The position numbers and the translations under genes were made by a program. A stretch of 64,000 bases of DNA from Saccharospirillum sp040881935 (GTDB lineage Bacteria > Pseudomonadota > Gammaproteobacteria > Pseudomonadales > Natronospirillaceae). The DNA lies in NCBI RefSeq assembly GCF_040881935.1, contig NZ_JBBECH010000061.1, forward strand, positions 1 through 64,000. The letters run 5' to 3'. The notes under the pieces are model-generated. The model was not told where the DNA came from and searched no databases. It saw nothing but the letters and a program-made list of their open reading frames with translations. Shown piece after piece: positions 16,380 to 24,937 of this stretch (the first letter of the stretch is position 1; each line of letters begins with the position of its first letter).

Positions 16380-16479
16380 CGACCTAAAACAGTCTTGCGC
16401 ACAGGAATTTCTTATCGGCAAGTCTGTTTCTTCCCGAGGTGAGTGGTTACTATCGTCCGCTCACTGATCGGAGTTCCGT

Positions 16480-16812
16480 ATGCAAAACTGGGTATTTCTG
16501 AGCATTGCCATTGTCGCCGAGGTGATCGCCACCTCGGCGATGAAATCCAGTGAAGAGTTTTCCAGATTCTGGCCTTCGCTGATTGTGGTTGTCGGGTACG
16601 TGCTGGCCATTTATTTTCTGTCACTGACACTCAGAACGATTCCGGTCGGCATCGCCTACGCCATCTGGGCAGGCATGGGCATTGTGCTGATTGCACTCGC
16701 TTCCTGGCTGCTCTATGGCCAGCGGCTCGACTTTCCGGCGATATTGGGCATGGGCTTCATCATTGCGGGTGTTGTCACCATCAATGTATTCTCCAAAGCT
16801 GGTGCACATTAA
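16480..16812 (+). CDS. SMR-family multidrug efflux transporter (EmrE/Qac type)
   Basis: 110 residues, four membrane helices, standard size for small multidrug resistance proteins. The essential membrane glutamate Glu14 lies in IVAEVIATSAMKSS, followed by the family's IPVGIAYAIWAGMG helix III signature and a final WLLYGQRLDF-x-GMGFIIAGVV helix. Works as an antiparallel dimer exchanging protons for cationic drugs or compatible amines. GGAG (16469-16472) precedes the start. No guanidine riboswitch is seen upstream. Confidence 0.94.
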   Translation: MQNWVFLSIAIVAEVIATSAMKSSEEFSRFWPSLIVVVGYVLAIYFLSLTLRTIPVGIAYAIWAGMGIVLIALASWLLYGQRLDFPAILGMGFIIAGVVTINVFSKAGAH

Positions 16813-16817
16813 GCCCG

Positions 16818-17045
16818 GTGGTCAACAAATCGGAAAGGACGCTGAGCGTAAAAACCATTGGACTATTGGGTGGCATGACGCAGGCCTATTACCGGTTGCT
16901 AAATGAGAATGTCAAATCGGCGCTGGGTGGCCTGCATTCGGCCAAAGTGATTCTGTACAGTGTGGACTTTGCTGAAATAGAAGCTCTACAGCACCGGGGC
17001 CAATAGGGTGCAACCGCGCAGATACTGTCTGCAGCGGGCAGGGCT
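16818..17045 (+). pseudogene. Aspartate/glutamate racemase (YgeA-like) pseudogene, N-terminal remnant
   Basis: The frame reads VKTIGLLGGMTQAYYRLLNE then LGGLHSAKVILYSVDFAEIE, the unmistakable start of YgeA-type Asp/Glu racemases (about 230 residues when whole). It carries at least four lesions: the normal start position is GTA (16848-16850, correctly spaced from AGGA 16836-16839), a few residues are missing after GGM, an in-frame TAG stands at 17004-17006 where the family has a tryptophan, and although homology resumes after it (GATAQILSAAGRA) the gene ends near 17045 against the next gene. Confidence 0.85.
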
Positions 17046-17048
17046 CGG

Positions 17049-18023
17049 TTAGTCTGGTTCGACTGAGAGGGTAACCTGGTCCCGGCCAGAGTGTTTGGAC
17101 TGGTACAGGGCTTTGTCGGCGGCGTCCAGAACGGTCGAGATGCTCTCATTGTCGGTCACCGTGGTTGTGGCCACGCCAATGCTCAGGGTGACATAGCCAG
17201 TGTCGTTAGTTGGGTGCGGGATGGCGCGGCTACGAATGTTTCTGAGAATGCGCTGAGCCGACTGACGGGCCGCTTGCTGGTCTGCGTCGACCATCAGAAT
17301 TAAAAACTCCTCGCCGCCGATGCGCAATGGGTAGGCTTCTTCAGAGCGAAACCCCGAGCGAATGATGTCGGCAATGTCGCGCAGGCAGTCGTCGCCCTGC
17401 AGGTGGCCCAGAGTGTCGTTGTATGGCTTGAACCAGTCGATGTCGATCATCAGGGCCGAGATCGTTCGGTTCTGGCCATTCAGCGTCAGTAGCCGCCGCA
17501 GACGGTCCAGTGCGCGGCGATTGCCCATTCGGGTCAGTGCGTCGGTTTCCGCTTCTACCAGCGCTTGTTGGTACTCATGCTGCAAAATGTTGGTGGTGTG
17601 CTTGGCCCGGGTAATATCGACCCCAATGCTAAGAATACCGAGGTCTGGAATGACTGTTTCGGACATCAGAATCCAGCGACCATCGACGGTATCGACCTCA
17701 AATTGCCGGTAAGGAATAACACCCCGGCGCTCTTGAGCACGCTTTAGCCAGTCTTCGATGTCCTCCGCTTCGATCTGTAAGCCTCCCGCCGAACGATGGT
17801 TGTCCCGAATGACCATCTCCCAGTGCGGGTGCGTACCGGGCTTTTGCTGCGTGAGCTCATAGTAGGTGGTGTTGGCATAGACCAGTACGTCGGCTTCATC
17901 ATAGAGAGATACAGCCGAACCACTGGCTTCGAACAGCCGGGTCAGGGTGGGTAACAGGCCACCGACCGGCTTGGGTGCGTTGGGAGACGTCATAAACTCC
18001 TTCGGTACCTCTGATTGGCTCAT
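17049..18023 (-). CDS. Diguanylate cyclase (PAS-like sensor plus GGDEF)
   Basis: 324 residues from ATG 18023; an in-frame ATG at 17993 with AAGGAG close upstream is an alternative. The N-terminal half (about residues 25-145) is PAS-like (LFEASGSAVSLYDEADVLVYAN). The second half is a GGDEF domain starting at DALTRMGNRRALDRL with the active motif GGEEF in RIGGEEFLIL, so it should make c-di-GMP from two GTP. The residues where an RxxD inhibitory site would sit are SEEA, so product inhibition is probably absent. No membrane segment, so likely cytosolic. Confidence 0.92.
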   Translation of the reverse strand: MSQSEVPKEFMTSPNAPKPVGGLLPTLTRLFEASGSAVSLYDEADVLVYANTTYYELTQQKPGTHPHWEMVIRDNHRSAGGLQIEAEDIEDWLKRAQERRGVIPYRQFEVDTVDGRWILMSETVIPDLGILSIGVDITRAKHTTNILQHEYQQALVEAETDALTRMGNRRALDRLRRLLTLNGQNRTISALMIDIDWFKPYNDTLGHLQGDDCLRDIADIIRSGFRSEEAYPLRIGGEEFLILMVDADQQAARQSAQRILRNIRSRAIPHPTNDTGYVTLSIGVATTTVTDNESISTVLDAADKALYQSKHSGRDQVTLSVEPD

Positions 18024-18152
18024 AAAATACACTTTGGTGAGGTATTGATGATTCCCCTAAGGTAGATAATAGCCTCACTACCCTAACCTGGCTAACGCAG
18101 ATTATGCTGGCTACGGAAACCTGGTATTCGAACCGGGTCAGTCGGGAGTCGG

Positions 18153-18989
18153 CTAACTGAGGGGCGTGTCGGAAGCGGCTTGTTTGGGCGATAGAAACGC
18201 CCGTATTTCGGCTTCCACTTCATCGTGATTCGTCATGTGGATGCAATGGCCTTCGGTATCCAGAATTCTGAGCAACCCCTTGGGCAATTTTCGGGAAACG
18301 TATTCACCTACCTTTACCGAGGCCAGTGAGTCTATCTTACTTTGCAGCACCAGGGTCGGAATCTGGCAATTTGGCAGCAAACTGCGGTGGTCTGAAAAGA
18401 AGGTGGCTTTGGCAAAGGTTTTTGCGACGAGTGGATCAGTGGAGCAGAAACTGCCTGAAAGCTCTTCGACCATGTGGGTGTCCGCCCCGCCACCCATAAC
18501 CAGCGGGGCCAGGTAATTGGCCCAGCCGATGTAGTTTTTGTCCATCAGGTCGATGAGTTCTTCCAGGTCTTCACGTTCAAACCCGCCTTCGTATTCGGGA
18601 AGGTCGTTCAGGTAGTAGGGTGATGGACACACCATCACCAGATGGTTGACCCGATCGGGTGATTTCATGGCCGCGATCATGCCAATGACTGAACTGACCG
18701 AGTGGCCGACCAGGATGACGTTGTCGAGCTCCAGTGCGTCCAGAATCTCGGTAATGTCGGTAGCATAGCCCTCGAGTGTGGCGTAGCGGTGTGTACTAAA
18801 TGCGGAAAGATCGGAATGTCCGGAACCGACGTAGTCGAAGGTAATGATGGTGTGATCGCGCTGCAGGGAGTCTGTTACATAGCGCCACATGGTCTGGTCG
18901 CATCCGAAACCGTGCGCGAACATTAGGGTGCGCTCTCCGCTTCCGAACACCTTGACGTTATTTCGTTGCCTGATTGTACATTCGTCCAT
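18153..18989 (-). CDS. RsbQ-like alpha/beta hydrolase
   Basis: 278 residues from ATG 18989 (AAGGA well spaced). Close in length and pattern to Bacillus RsbQ (269 residues): RNNVKVFGSGERTLMFAHGF, GCDQTMW, FDYVGSGHSDLSA, nucleophile Ser97 in GHSVSS, acid Asp in LQSKIDSLASV and His in EGHCIHMTN. RsbQ binds or turns over a small hydrophobic molecule and is needed for its PAS-domain partner RsbP to work. Here the gene begins 17 bp after a PAS-GGDEF-EAL gene, so the hydrolase may feed a ligand to that PAS domain. Related folds are the KAI2/D14 hormone receptors of plants. Confidence 0.88.
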   Translation of the reverse strand: MDECTIRQRNNVKVFGSGERTLMFAHGFGCDQTMWRYVTDSLQRDHTIITFDYVGSGHSDLSAFSTHRYATLEGYATDITEILDALELDNVILVGHSVSSVIGMIAAMKSPDRVNHLVMVCPSPYYLNDLPEYEGGFEREDLEELIDLMDKNYIGWANYLAPLVMGGGADTHMVEELSGSFCSTDPLVAKTFAKATFFSDHRSLLPNCQIPTLVLQSKIDSLASVKVGEYVSRKLPKGLLRILDTEGHCIHMTNHDEVEAEIRAFLSPKQAASDTPLS

Positions 18990-19006
18990 CGGAAGTTCCT
19001 TGTCGG

Positions 19007-20740
19007 TCAATCATTACTGGAGTGCGATACGATGCCGGATTTTCGGCTTGCCACCCAGGGCTCAATCGCTTCGCCCGGCATGGGTCTGCTGATGTGATAG
19101 CCCTGACCGCTCTGGCAACCCAGTTGAAGCAGGGCTGCCTGTTGTTCGGCGCTTTCAATGCCTTCGGCAATCGCCTGGCAATTGAAGGCTTTTGCAAAGC
19201 CGATAATGCCGTTGATAATGGCGATGTTATTTGGGTTGGTTAACATGTCCTGCACAAAGGTTCGGTCGATTTTCAGGGTGTCGACTGATAGGTCTCGCAG
19301 ATGGGAGAGTGTCGAATAACCGGTACCAAAGTCATCCAGTGACACCCGCAAACCCATGCGCCGACAAGCCGCTATGACGTTGGCTATATTCATGCTGTCG
19401 TTAATCGCGGAGGTTTCCAGTAGCTCAAGTTCGAACTGTGCTCTGGGCAGGTCCGAAAACCGGTTGAATAACACGGTCAACCGTTCCAGGAAGTGCGGGT
19501 CCATTAACTGAAAGCCAGATACATTAACGCTGACGGGCAGCTGCAGCCCGCTCTGGTACCAGCTGTTTGCCTGCTTCAGCGCGGTGGCGATGACCCAGTC
19601 TCCCAGTTCTTGTTCAATGCGTTTGTTTTCAATGTTCGGTAGAAAATTGGCAGGCATTAACAGGCCGCGCTCGGGGTGTTGCCAGCGAATCAGTGCTTCA
19701 ACTCCTATCACTGCACCCGTTGTCAGGTTTATCTTCGGTTGATAATGCAGTACGAATTCGTCGTTCTCGATGCCCAGTCGAACCTGGGTGGTCAGTTTCT
19801 GGTGTGTTCTCTGGGTTGTTTCCCATTCCTGGTTAAACCAGCGGAACTGGTTTTTACCGGCCAGCTTGGCTTCATACATGGCCTGATCGGCTTGTCGGAT
19901 CAGCTGTTCAGGCTCTACCGCGTTGCGTTGCGGATAGCGTGTGGCACCGGCACTGGCTGAAATAGAGAGTGTTTTGCCGTTGATCTGGAAGGGTGTGTTT
20001 AACTGATTAACGATGCGCTGGATCATCAGCGTATTGGTTGTTGCCTCGTCAGCCGTTTGCTGCAACAAGACGACGTATTCATCGCCGCCATAACGGGCGA
20101 CAAGATCGGTAGTGCGCAAACTGCGGGTAAGGCGTTGACCGACGGCTTTAAGGAACTGGTCGCCCACCGGGTGGCCGTGGGTGTCGTTTATGGTTTTAAA
20201 GCCATCCAGATCAATAAAAATAATCACAAACTGACTCTGGGACAGAGCGGGGTCATTCATGCGATCGGATAAATATTGGGTTACTGATAACCGGTTAGGC
20301 AGCCCAGTCACGTCATCGGTGACGGTTCGGGCTTCCAGAAACCGGGCTTTTTCTTCAAGCAGGTTGCGGGCGTCGATCAGTTCCTGAAACAGTTTGTCGC
20401 GTTGTGAGGCATTGATGAAGGTCCAGTGAACTCTGTTCTCATCTTCTTCATCCCGACGAATGTTGGTTACAACTGAACATTTTTTCCCGTTCGCGGTTTT
20501 AAGCGTCAGTTGAATTTCGTCGCAGGCTCCTTCTTTAAGCAATAAAGGGGCAATATAGCTCTCAAACAGTATGCAGGAGGCCAGCGTAAAAATGTCGAAC
20601 AGTGGTGTTCCGCCCAGGTCGTCGTGGTTCAGGTGATTTAAGGCGTAGCGGTTGGCATAGAGTATGGACCGTTCATTGTCGGTGACCAGGTAGCCAGATG
20701 GCATCAGGTCGAGTGAACCCTGGGTTCGGGCGGTTTCCAT
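19007..20740 (-). CDS. PAS-GGDEF-EAL c-di-GMP turnover protein, partner of RsbQ-like hydrolase
   Basis: 577 residues. PAS-like region about 10-125 (LMPSGYLVTDNERSILYANR), GGDEF about 155-325 with motif YGGDEY and an RxxD inhibitory site (RTTD) exactly five residues before it, then an EAL domain from about 335 with GVEALIRWQHPERG, the DDFGTGYSTLSHL loop 6 and AEGIESAEQ. Catalytic residues of both domains look intact, so it could make or break c-di-GMP. GGAG seven bases upstream supports ATG 20740. Operon with the RsbQ-like gene suggests ligand-controlled c-di-GMP signalling. Confidence 0.93.
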   Translation of the reverse strand: METARTQGSLDLMPSGYLVTDNERSILYANRYALNHLNHDDLGGTPLFDIFTLASCILFESYIAPLLLKEGACDEIQLTLKTANGKKCSVVTNIRRDEEDENRVHWTFINASQRDKLFQELIDARNLLEEKARFLEARTVTDDVTGLPNRLSVTQYLSDRMNDPALSQSQFVIIFIDLDGFKTINDTHGHPVGDQFLKAVGQRLTRSLRTTDLVARYGGDEYVVLLQQTADEATTNTLMIQRIVNQLNTPFQINGKTLSISASAGATRYPQRNAVEPEQLIRQADQAMYEAKLAGKNQFRWFNQEWETTQRTHQKLTTQVRLGIENDEFVLHYQPKINLTTGAVIGVEALIRWQHPERGLLMPANFLPNIENKRIEQELGDWVIATALKQANSWYQSGLQLPVSVNVSGFQLMDPHFLERLTVLFNRFSDLPRAQFELELLETSAINDSMNIANVIAACRRMGLRVSLDDFGTGYSTLSHLRDLSVDTLKIDRTFVQDMLTNPNNIAIINGIIGFAKAFNCQAIAEGIESAEQQAALLQLGCQSGQGYHISRPMPGEAIEPWVASRKSGIVSHSSND

Positions 20741-20845
20741 GGTGTGCTCCGGATATTTGTTTCATCAATACACTCAAAGGCCCAGTTTAGCGCGTTTTCA
20801 CGTGTCAGCCAGCGGCAGACGGGGGGTTGCGCAGCCCTGGCCCAC

Positions 20846-21346
20846 TTACAGCGCCAGGTGCCTGAGCTCGGGGGATTCCGTGCTGTAACGCCAGTATTGT
20901 TCGAATACCTCGAGTTGCTGACGCACGGTGGCGCGGTCGTCATAGTGAACGAAACCGATGTAGCCAGTCTCTGAGTTGCGGTACACAAGACCACTGCGGT
21001 CACTGAGCAGGAAGGTGCCTTTCATCGGTTCGGTATCGAGAATTTCAGGTTTGATGACCCGTATTTCGATGCGCGACAGGCGTTTTATCAAATCCAGCCA
21101 GGCGTGGCGGCCCTGCACGACGGGGCTGGTTTCGGTAACCAGAATGCGCACCTTGCTGCGCCGGTTGCATACGGCAAACTGGCGCAGGGCATCTGTGAGG
21201 GCATCGCTGCCCAGCCAGTCGCGGTCGAGGTCGGTGCTCAGTACCGTCAGTTCACGGCCAGCCTGGTTGATCAGCTCGCGGCTGTGTTCGATGAAGTCGT
21301 CCAGGGTGTTCAGTCGAATCACGCCGGTGTCATTACGCTCTGTCAT
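20846..21346 (-). CDS. Conserved protein of unknown function, PLD-like fold possible
   Basis: 166 residues, no signal peptide or membrane segment. The sequence pattern (TVLSTDLDRDWLGSDALTDAL, KVRILVTETSPVVQGRHAWLDLIKRL, EIRVIKPE, GTFLLSDRSGLVYRN) alternates strands and helices like one half of a phospholipase D-type domain, but no HKD motif is present. Similar stand-alone proteins occur beside rsgA/orn in related bacteria, as far as I recall. It ends 27 bp before rsgA starts on the same strand order, so it is probably co-transcribed downstream of rsgA. Function unknown. Confidence 0.7.
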   Translation of the reverse strand: MTERNDTGVIRLNTLDDFIEHSRELINQAGRELTVLSTDLDRDWLGSDALTDALRQFAVCNRRSKVRILVTETSPVVQGRHAWLDLIKRLSRIEIRVIKPEILDTEPMKGTFLLSDRSGLVYRNSETGYIGFVHYDDRATVRQQLEVFEQYWRYSTESPELRHLAL

Positions 21347-21373
21347 AGTGAGCCTCCGCTTGGCAGCGAGTGA

Positions 21374-22393
21374 TTAGTTCCGCATTGACACTTCGTTCAG
21401 TGAATCCCGGATCGATAGGAAGCTGCGGTAGCGTCTGGGCAGTAGTTTACCCGATTCCACGGCGGCCCGTACCGCACAACCCGGTTCGGTTTCGTGCGCG
21501 CAGTCACGGAATTTGCATAGCCCGGCGGCGTCATCGAGTTCCGGGAAGCCCTGAAACAGGCTGTCGGTTTCAACGTGCCAGAGCCCGAATTCGCGAATGC
21601 CGGGGCTGTCGATCAGGTTGCCGGCACCGGGAATGTGGTACAGCGCCGCCGTGGTGGTGGTGTGCTTGCCTTTGCCGGTAGCTTCGGAGATGGCGCCAAC
21701 GCGAATCACTTCATCGGGCAGCAGGGCGGCAATGATGGACGATTTGCCCACGCCAGACTGGCCCACGAACACGGAATTACCGTCGGCCACCAGGGCGCGA
21801 ATGGCTTGCATGCCTTCTTCGGTCTGGGCCGAGACGGAGTGGGTCTCGTAGCCGAGTTCTTTGTATTCTTCGAGTTCCCGCACCATGTCTGGTGCCTGAT
21901 CGAGTTGATCGGACTTGTTGAGCAAAATGATGGGGTGAATGTTGTCGTGGGCAGCGGCCACCAGGTAGCGGTCGATCAGGTTGGCCGGAGTGCGTGGCGT
22001 TGGTGCGGCGACGATGATGATTCGATCGATGTTTGAAGCCACCGGGCGCAACTGGCCGCGTGAATCGGGCCGGCTGAGCAGGGTGCGGCGTTCTTCGGTG
22101 GCGACGATAACGCCACCTTCCTGCGGGTCTGGCTGCCAGATCACCTGGTCGCCGGTGACCAGCGGCGGCAGGTTGCTGCGTTTATGGCAGCGAACCGTGG
22201 TGCCATCGTCGGCTTCCACCTCGGTGGTGATGCCGTAATGCGCGATGATGAGCCCGCGTCGCGCCTCGCCCAGTTCACCGCCTTCCAGTTGGGATTCGAT
22301 TTTATCGGCCTTTTTCTGGGCACGAGCCAGTCGTTCGTCCTGGACTTTCTGTATGCGGTGCTGTTGCTGGCGGGTCAGCTTGCGTTTACTCAT
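21374..22393 (-). CDS. rsgA: Ribosome small-subunit-dependent GTPase RsgA (YjeQ)
   Basis: 339 residues. Circularly permuted GTPase: the G4 motif LLNKSD comes before G1 GQSGVGKSSI and G3 DSPG, as is diagnostic for RsgA. An N-terminal OB fold precedes it (about 40-110) and a C-terminal zinc knuckle with CKFRDCAHETEPGC follows. Acts in late maturation of the 30S subunit, releasing RbfA. Divergent from orn, the order seen in E. coli. Confidence 0.97.
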   Translation of the reverse strand: MSKRKLTRQQQHRIQKVQDERLARAQKKADKIESQLEGGELGEARRGLIIAHYGITTEVEADDGTTVRCHKRSNLPPLVTGDQVIWQPDPQEGGVIVATEERRTLLSRPDSRGQLRPVASNIDRIIIVAAPTPRTPANLIDRYLVAAAHDNIHPIILLNKSDQLDQAPDMVRELEEYKELGYETHSVSAQTEEGMQAIRALVADGNSVFVGQSGVGKSSIIAALLPDEVIRVGAISEATGKGKHTTTTAALYHIPGAGNLIDSPGIREFGLWHVETDSLFQGFPELDDAAGLCKFRDCAHETEPGCAVRAAVESGKLLPRRYRSFLSIRDSLNEVSMRN

Positions 22394-22478
22394 GAATCGA
22401 CGGTGCTTCTCTTGGGTTATACTCTAGGCACATTCTACTCCCTAAACCCCTTTCGGGGGGCATAAAAGGCATTTTGAC

Positions 22479-23024
22479 ATGGATAAAAAATCGAATCTGA
22501 TCTGGGTTGACCTGGAAATGACCGGTCTGAACCCGGATACCAACCGCATCATCGAGATCGCGACCGTGGTGACCGATAAAGACCTGAATGTTATCGCTGA
22601 AGGCCCGAATCTGGTGGTTCACCAGAGCGATGCGGTGCTCGATGCGATGGACGAATGGTGTACCACTCACCACGGTGAATCCGGCCTGACGCAGCGGGTA
22701 AAAGACAGCACCCTATCGGATGCCGAGGCTGAGGCGCAAACACTGGCATTTTTGCAAGACTGGGTCGAGCCTGGCCAGTCGCCCTTGTGCGGCAATTCGA
22801 TCTGGCAGGACCGGCGGTTTCTGATTCGTTACATGCCGAAACTGGATGAATACTGCCACTACCGCAATATCGATGTATCGACTCTGAAAGAACTGGCCCG
22901 TCGCTGGCGGCCGGAGGTGCTGGATGGGTTTCAGAAGAAAGGTAGCCATCGCGCGCTGGACGACATTCTGGAGTCTATTGGTGAGCTGAAACACTACCGA
23001 GAGCATTTCATTCGTCTGGACTGA
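22479..23024 (+). CDS. orn: Oligoribonuclease
   Basis: 181 residues, DEDDh exonuclease: WVDLEMTGLNPDTNRIIEIA with the Asp-Glu pair, GNSIWQDRRF and the final HRALDDI with the general-base His. Degrades 2-5-mers to nucleotides, including pGpG from c-di-GMP breakdown, which is relevant given the c-di-GMP enzymes nearby. In E. coli the next gene is queG; here queG is 24 kb away. Confidence 0.98.
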   Translation: MDKKSNLIWVDLEMTGLNPDTNRIIEIATVVTDKDLNVIAEGPNLVVHQSDAVLDAMDEWCTTHHGESGLTQRVKDSTLSDAEAEAQTLAFLQDWVEPGQSPLCGNSIWQDRRFLIRYMPKLDEYCHYRNIDVSTLKELARRWRPEVLDGFQKKGSHRALDDILESIGELKHYREHFIRLD

Positions 23025-23045
23025 AGGACCGAAAATCTTCGTCGA

Positions 23046-23073
23046 AACGGTGAGTGGGAACTTACTCACCGTT
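23046..23073. terminator. Bidirectional terminator hairpin after orn
   Basis: Perfect 10-bp stem AACGGTGAGT/AACGGTGAGT complement (23046-23055 with 23064-23073) and an 8-base loop, followed by CAGTTTAT. Lies between orn and the convergent SDR gene. Confidence 0.65.
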
Positions 23074-23147
23074 CAGTTTATCCTCCGCAATTTCGGTATC
23101 TTGGCCGCTGGCGAGGCCTTGCGATTGGAGGCGCAGGTCTCCGATTT

Positions 23148-24002
23148 CTAAAAATCACCACCTCCATTTGGATTTAAGGTCTGCCCAGTCATGTAGGAGC
23201 CGTCGTCACAGGCGAGAAAAACGTAACAGCTTGCCACTTCGCAGGGTTCCCCAGGGCGGCCCAATGGTACGTTGCTACCGAACTTGCGGATTTTCTCTTC
23301 ATCAAAGCTGGCAGGGATGAGCGGCGTCCAGATAGGTCCGGGGGCAACACAATTAACTGTAATATTGCGCTCTGCTAACGATTGCACCATGGATTTAGTC
23401 AATGCTTCGATCGCCCCTTTTGTGCCCGCATAATCAATTAGGTGATGACTACCTCGATGAGCAACAACCGAAGAGGTATTTATAATTCTTCCGCCATCGT
23501 TAAGCCGGGGAAGCGCCGCACGTATCATGTTGTAATACCCGAATACGTTGGTGCGAAAGGTCTTCTCCAACTGCGCTTCACTGATATCGGTAATTTCGTC
23601 TTGCGGGTGTTGCTCCGCGGCGTTGTTGACCAGTATGTCGAGGGAACCGTATTCCTGCACTACCCGTTCTACCAAATATTTACAGTAATCAACGTCTCCC
23701 ACATCGCCACTGCACAGGATGCAGTTGGCCCCCTCGTCCTGCACTAATTCGCGCGTCTCACTGGCATCCGTGTCTTCTCCAAAATAAGCGATGGCGACAT
23801 CGGCACCTTCCCGTGCGAAATGCACCGCAATGGCCCGGCCGATGCCTGAATCACCGCCGGTAATCAGTGCCACCTTGCCCCTCAGTTTTTCGCTACCTTT
23901 ATAGCTGCTGCGTATAAATACCGGTTTACGCTCCATGGCCCATTCGAGTCCGGGTTGCTTATCCTGAGTTTGTTCTCGATGTAATGAATCATCGTTCATC
24001 AT
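23148..24002 (-). CDS. Stress-type short-chain dehydrogenase/reductase (YdaD/YhxC/YghA-like)
   Basis: 284 residues: an N-terminal extension of about 40 residues typical of this SDR subgroup, then the NAD(P) site TGGDSGIGRAIA, NNAAEQHP, the catalytic Ser region and YAGTKGA with the catalytic Tyr-xxx-Lys, and APGPIWTPLIPASF. Members are general-stress oxidoreductases of uncertain substrate. First gene of the accessory block inserted between orn and queG. Confidence 0.92.
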   Translation of the reverse strand: MMNDDSLHREQTQDKQPGLEWAMERKPVFIRSSYKGSEKLRGKVALITGGDSGIGRAIAVHFAREGADVAIAYFGEDTDASETRELVQDEGANCILCSGDVGDVDYCKYLVERVVQEYGSLDILVNNAAEQHPQDEITDISEAQLEKTFRTNVFGYYNMIRAALPRLNDGGRIINTSSVVAHRGSHHLIDYAGTKGAIEALTKSMVQSLAERNITVNCVAPGPIWTPLIPASFDEEKIRKFGSNVPLGRPGEPCEVASCYVFLACDDGSYMTGQTLNPNGGGDF

Positions 24003-24278
24003 GAATACCTTCCACTTTCTGTTCTGTCGAGGGCGAAATCCTGTAAGCGTTCATGGCTATTTCCCGCCAGTAATTCGCGTAGCTTAGATTTGTGCCGGGA
24101 GTTTAGTCTGTCTGTTAACGCACAGAATGGAGCAGGGTTTCCTTATAACATCGCGGCTTTCGGGCTTATGTTCGTAGAATTTACCTGATGAGGGTAAGTA
24201 TTCCTCGGGTAAGCCTGCGAACCTTTCTGCTCTAGCCGTGCCTTGTTATTTAAAATATTTTACTGACGGTTATTCGCT

Positions 24279-24929
24279 ATGCTTGAATTTCTCACTGAAA
24301 ACTACACGGTCGTCGCAAGCGTTACCAATATCGGCACTTTGCTCGTCTGGATATTTTATGCTCAATTGTTGTACAGCAGCTATCGGCGTCAGCGGCTTCC
24401 GCGAGTCTTGATCAATAAAGGAGTGGGAGACGAATACGTCGATTCTCCCTGCCTGATCTGCAATATGAGCCAGGAGGCGGTGTTCGTTTACTTCATGATA
24501 GTTAAACTGAAGACGTCCGACGGGATCTACGAGGCCCCTATGACGGACCGAGAAGGCGATGAATTGCCGGAAAGTGAAGGCGAGATCACTCTGAGAAACA
24601 GAACCCGCCAGGGCCCACTTAACTCTGGAGAGTGCCTGGAATTTGTCAGCTTTAGACGCATGATCAAAAGACTGCTTGATTCAGCAGAACTCGATATCAA
24701 TGACGGCTCTCCCTCTGCAGCAGGTATACAGCTGCACTGGCTTGAGGTTCACGTAGTGAGTATTTATGGCCCGGAACACAAACCCTTCGGGGCAGTAAGA
24801 CGATTCTCGATTGAAGCTCCCGAGGAGGGGCAGCAAGTGCGTCTCTATCCGGATACCTTGGATACCGAAAATAGAAGATCCTTTAGATACAGGCGTCAAA
24901 TAAATGATTGGCTTAAACGGTACCTCTAG
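24279..24929 (+). CDS. Membrane-anchored protein of unknown function
   Basis: 216 residues. One N-terminal helix (VASVTNIGTLLVWIFYAQLLY) followed by a soluble domain of about 180 residues with no cysteine-rich or catalytic motif I recognise. It ends nine bases before the ion-channel gene, so the two are probably one transcript and perhaps one complex. Similar small membrane proteins sit beside two-helix ion channels in other proteobacteria, but I cannot assign a function. Confidence 0.75.
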   Translation: MLEFLTENYTVVASVTNIGTLLVWIFYAQLLYSSYRRQRLPRVLINKGVGDEYVDSPCLICNMSQEAVFVYFMIVKLKTSDGIYEAPMTDREGDELPESEGEITLRNRTRQGPLNSGECLEFVSFRRMIKRLLDSAELDINDGSPSAAGIQLHWLEVHVVSIYGPEHKPFGAVRRFSIEAPEEGQQVRLYPDTLDTENRRSFRYRRQINDWLKRYL

Positions 24930-24937
24930 GGAGCCTC

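Noticed and set aside
16380..16479. Guanidine riboswitch ahead of the SMR gene
   Set aside because: No paired hairpins with ACGR loops are visible; the protein also looks like the EmrE rather than the guanidine-export branch.
18090..18150. TTCGAA-containing segment resembling a tRNA T-arm
   Set aside because: The flanking bases do not pair as a T stem and no anticodon arm or acceptor stem is present.
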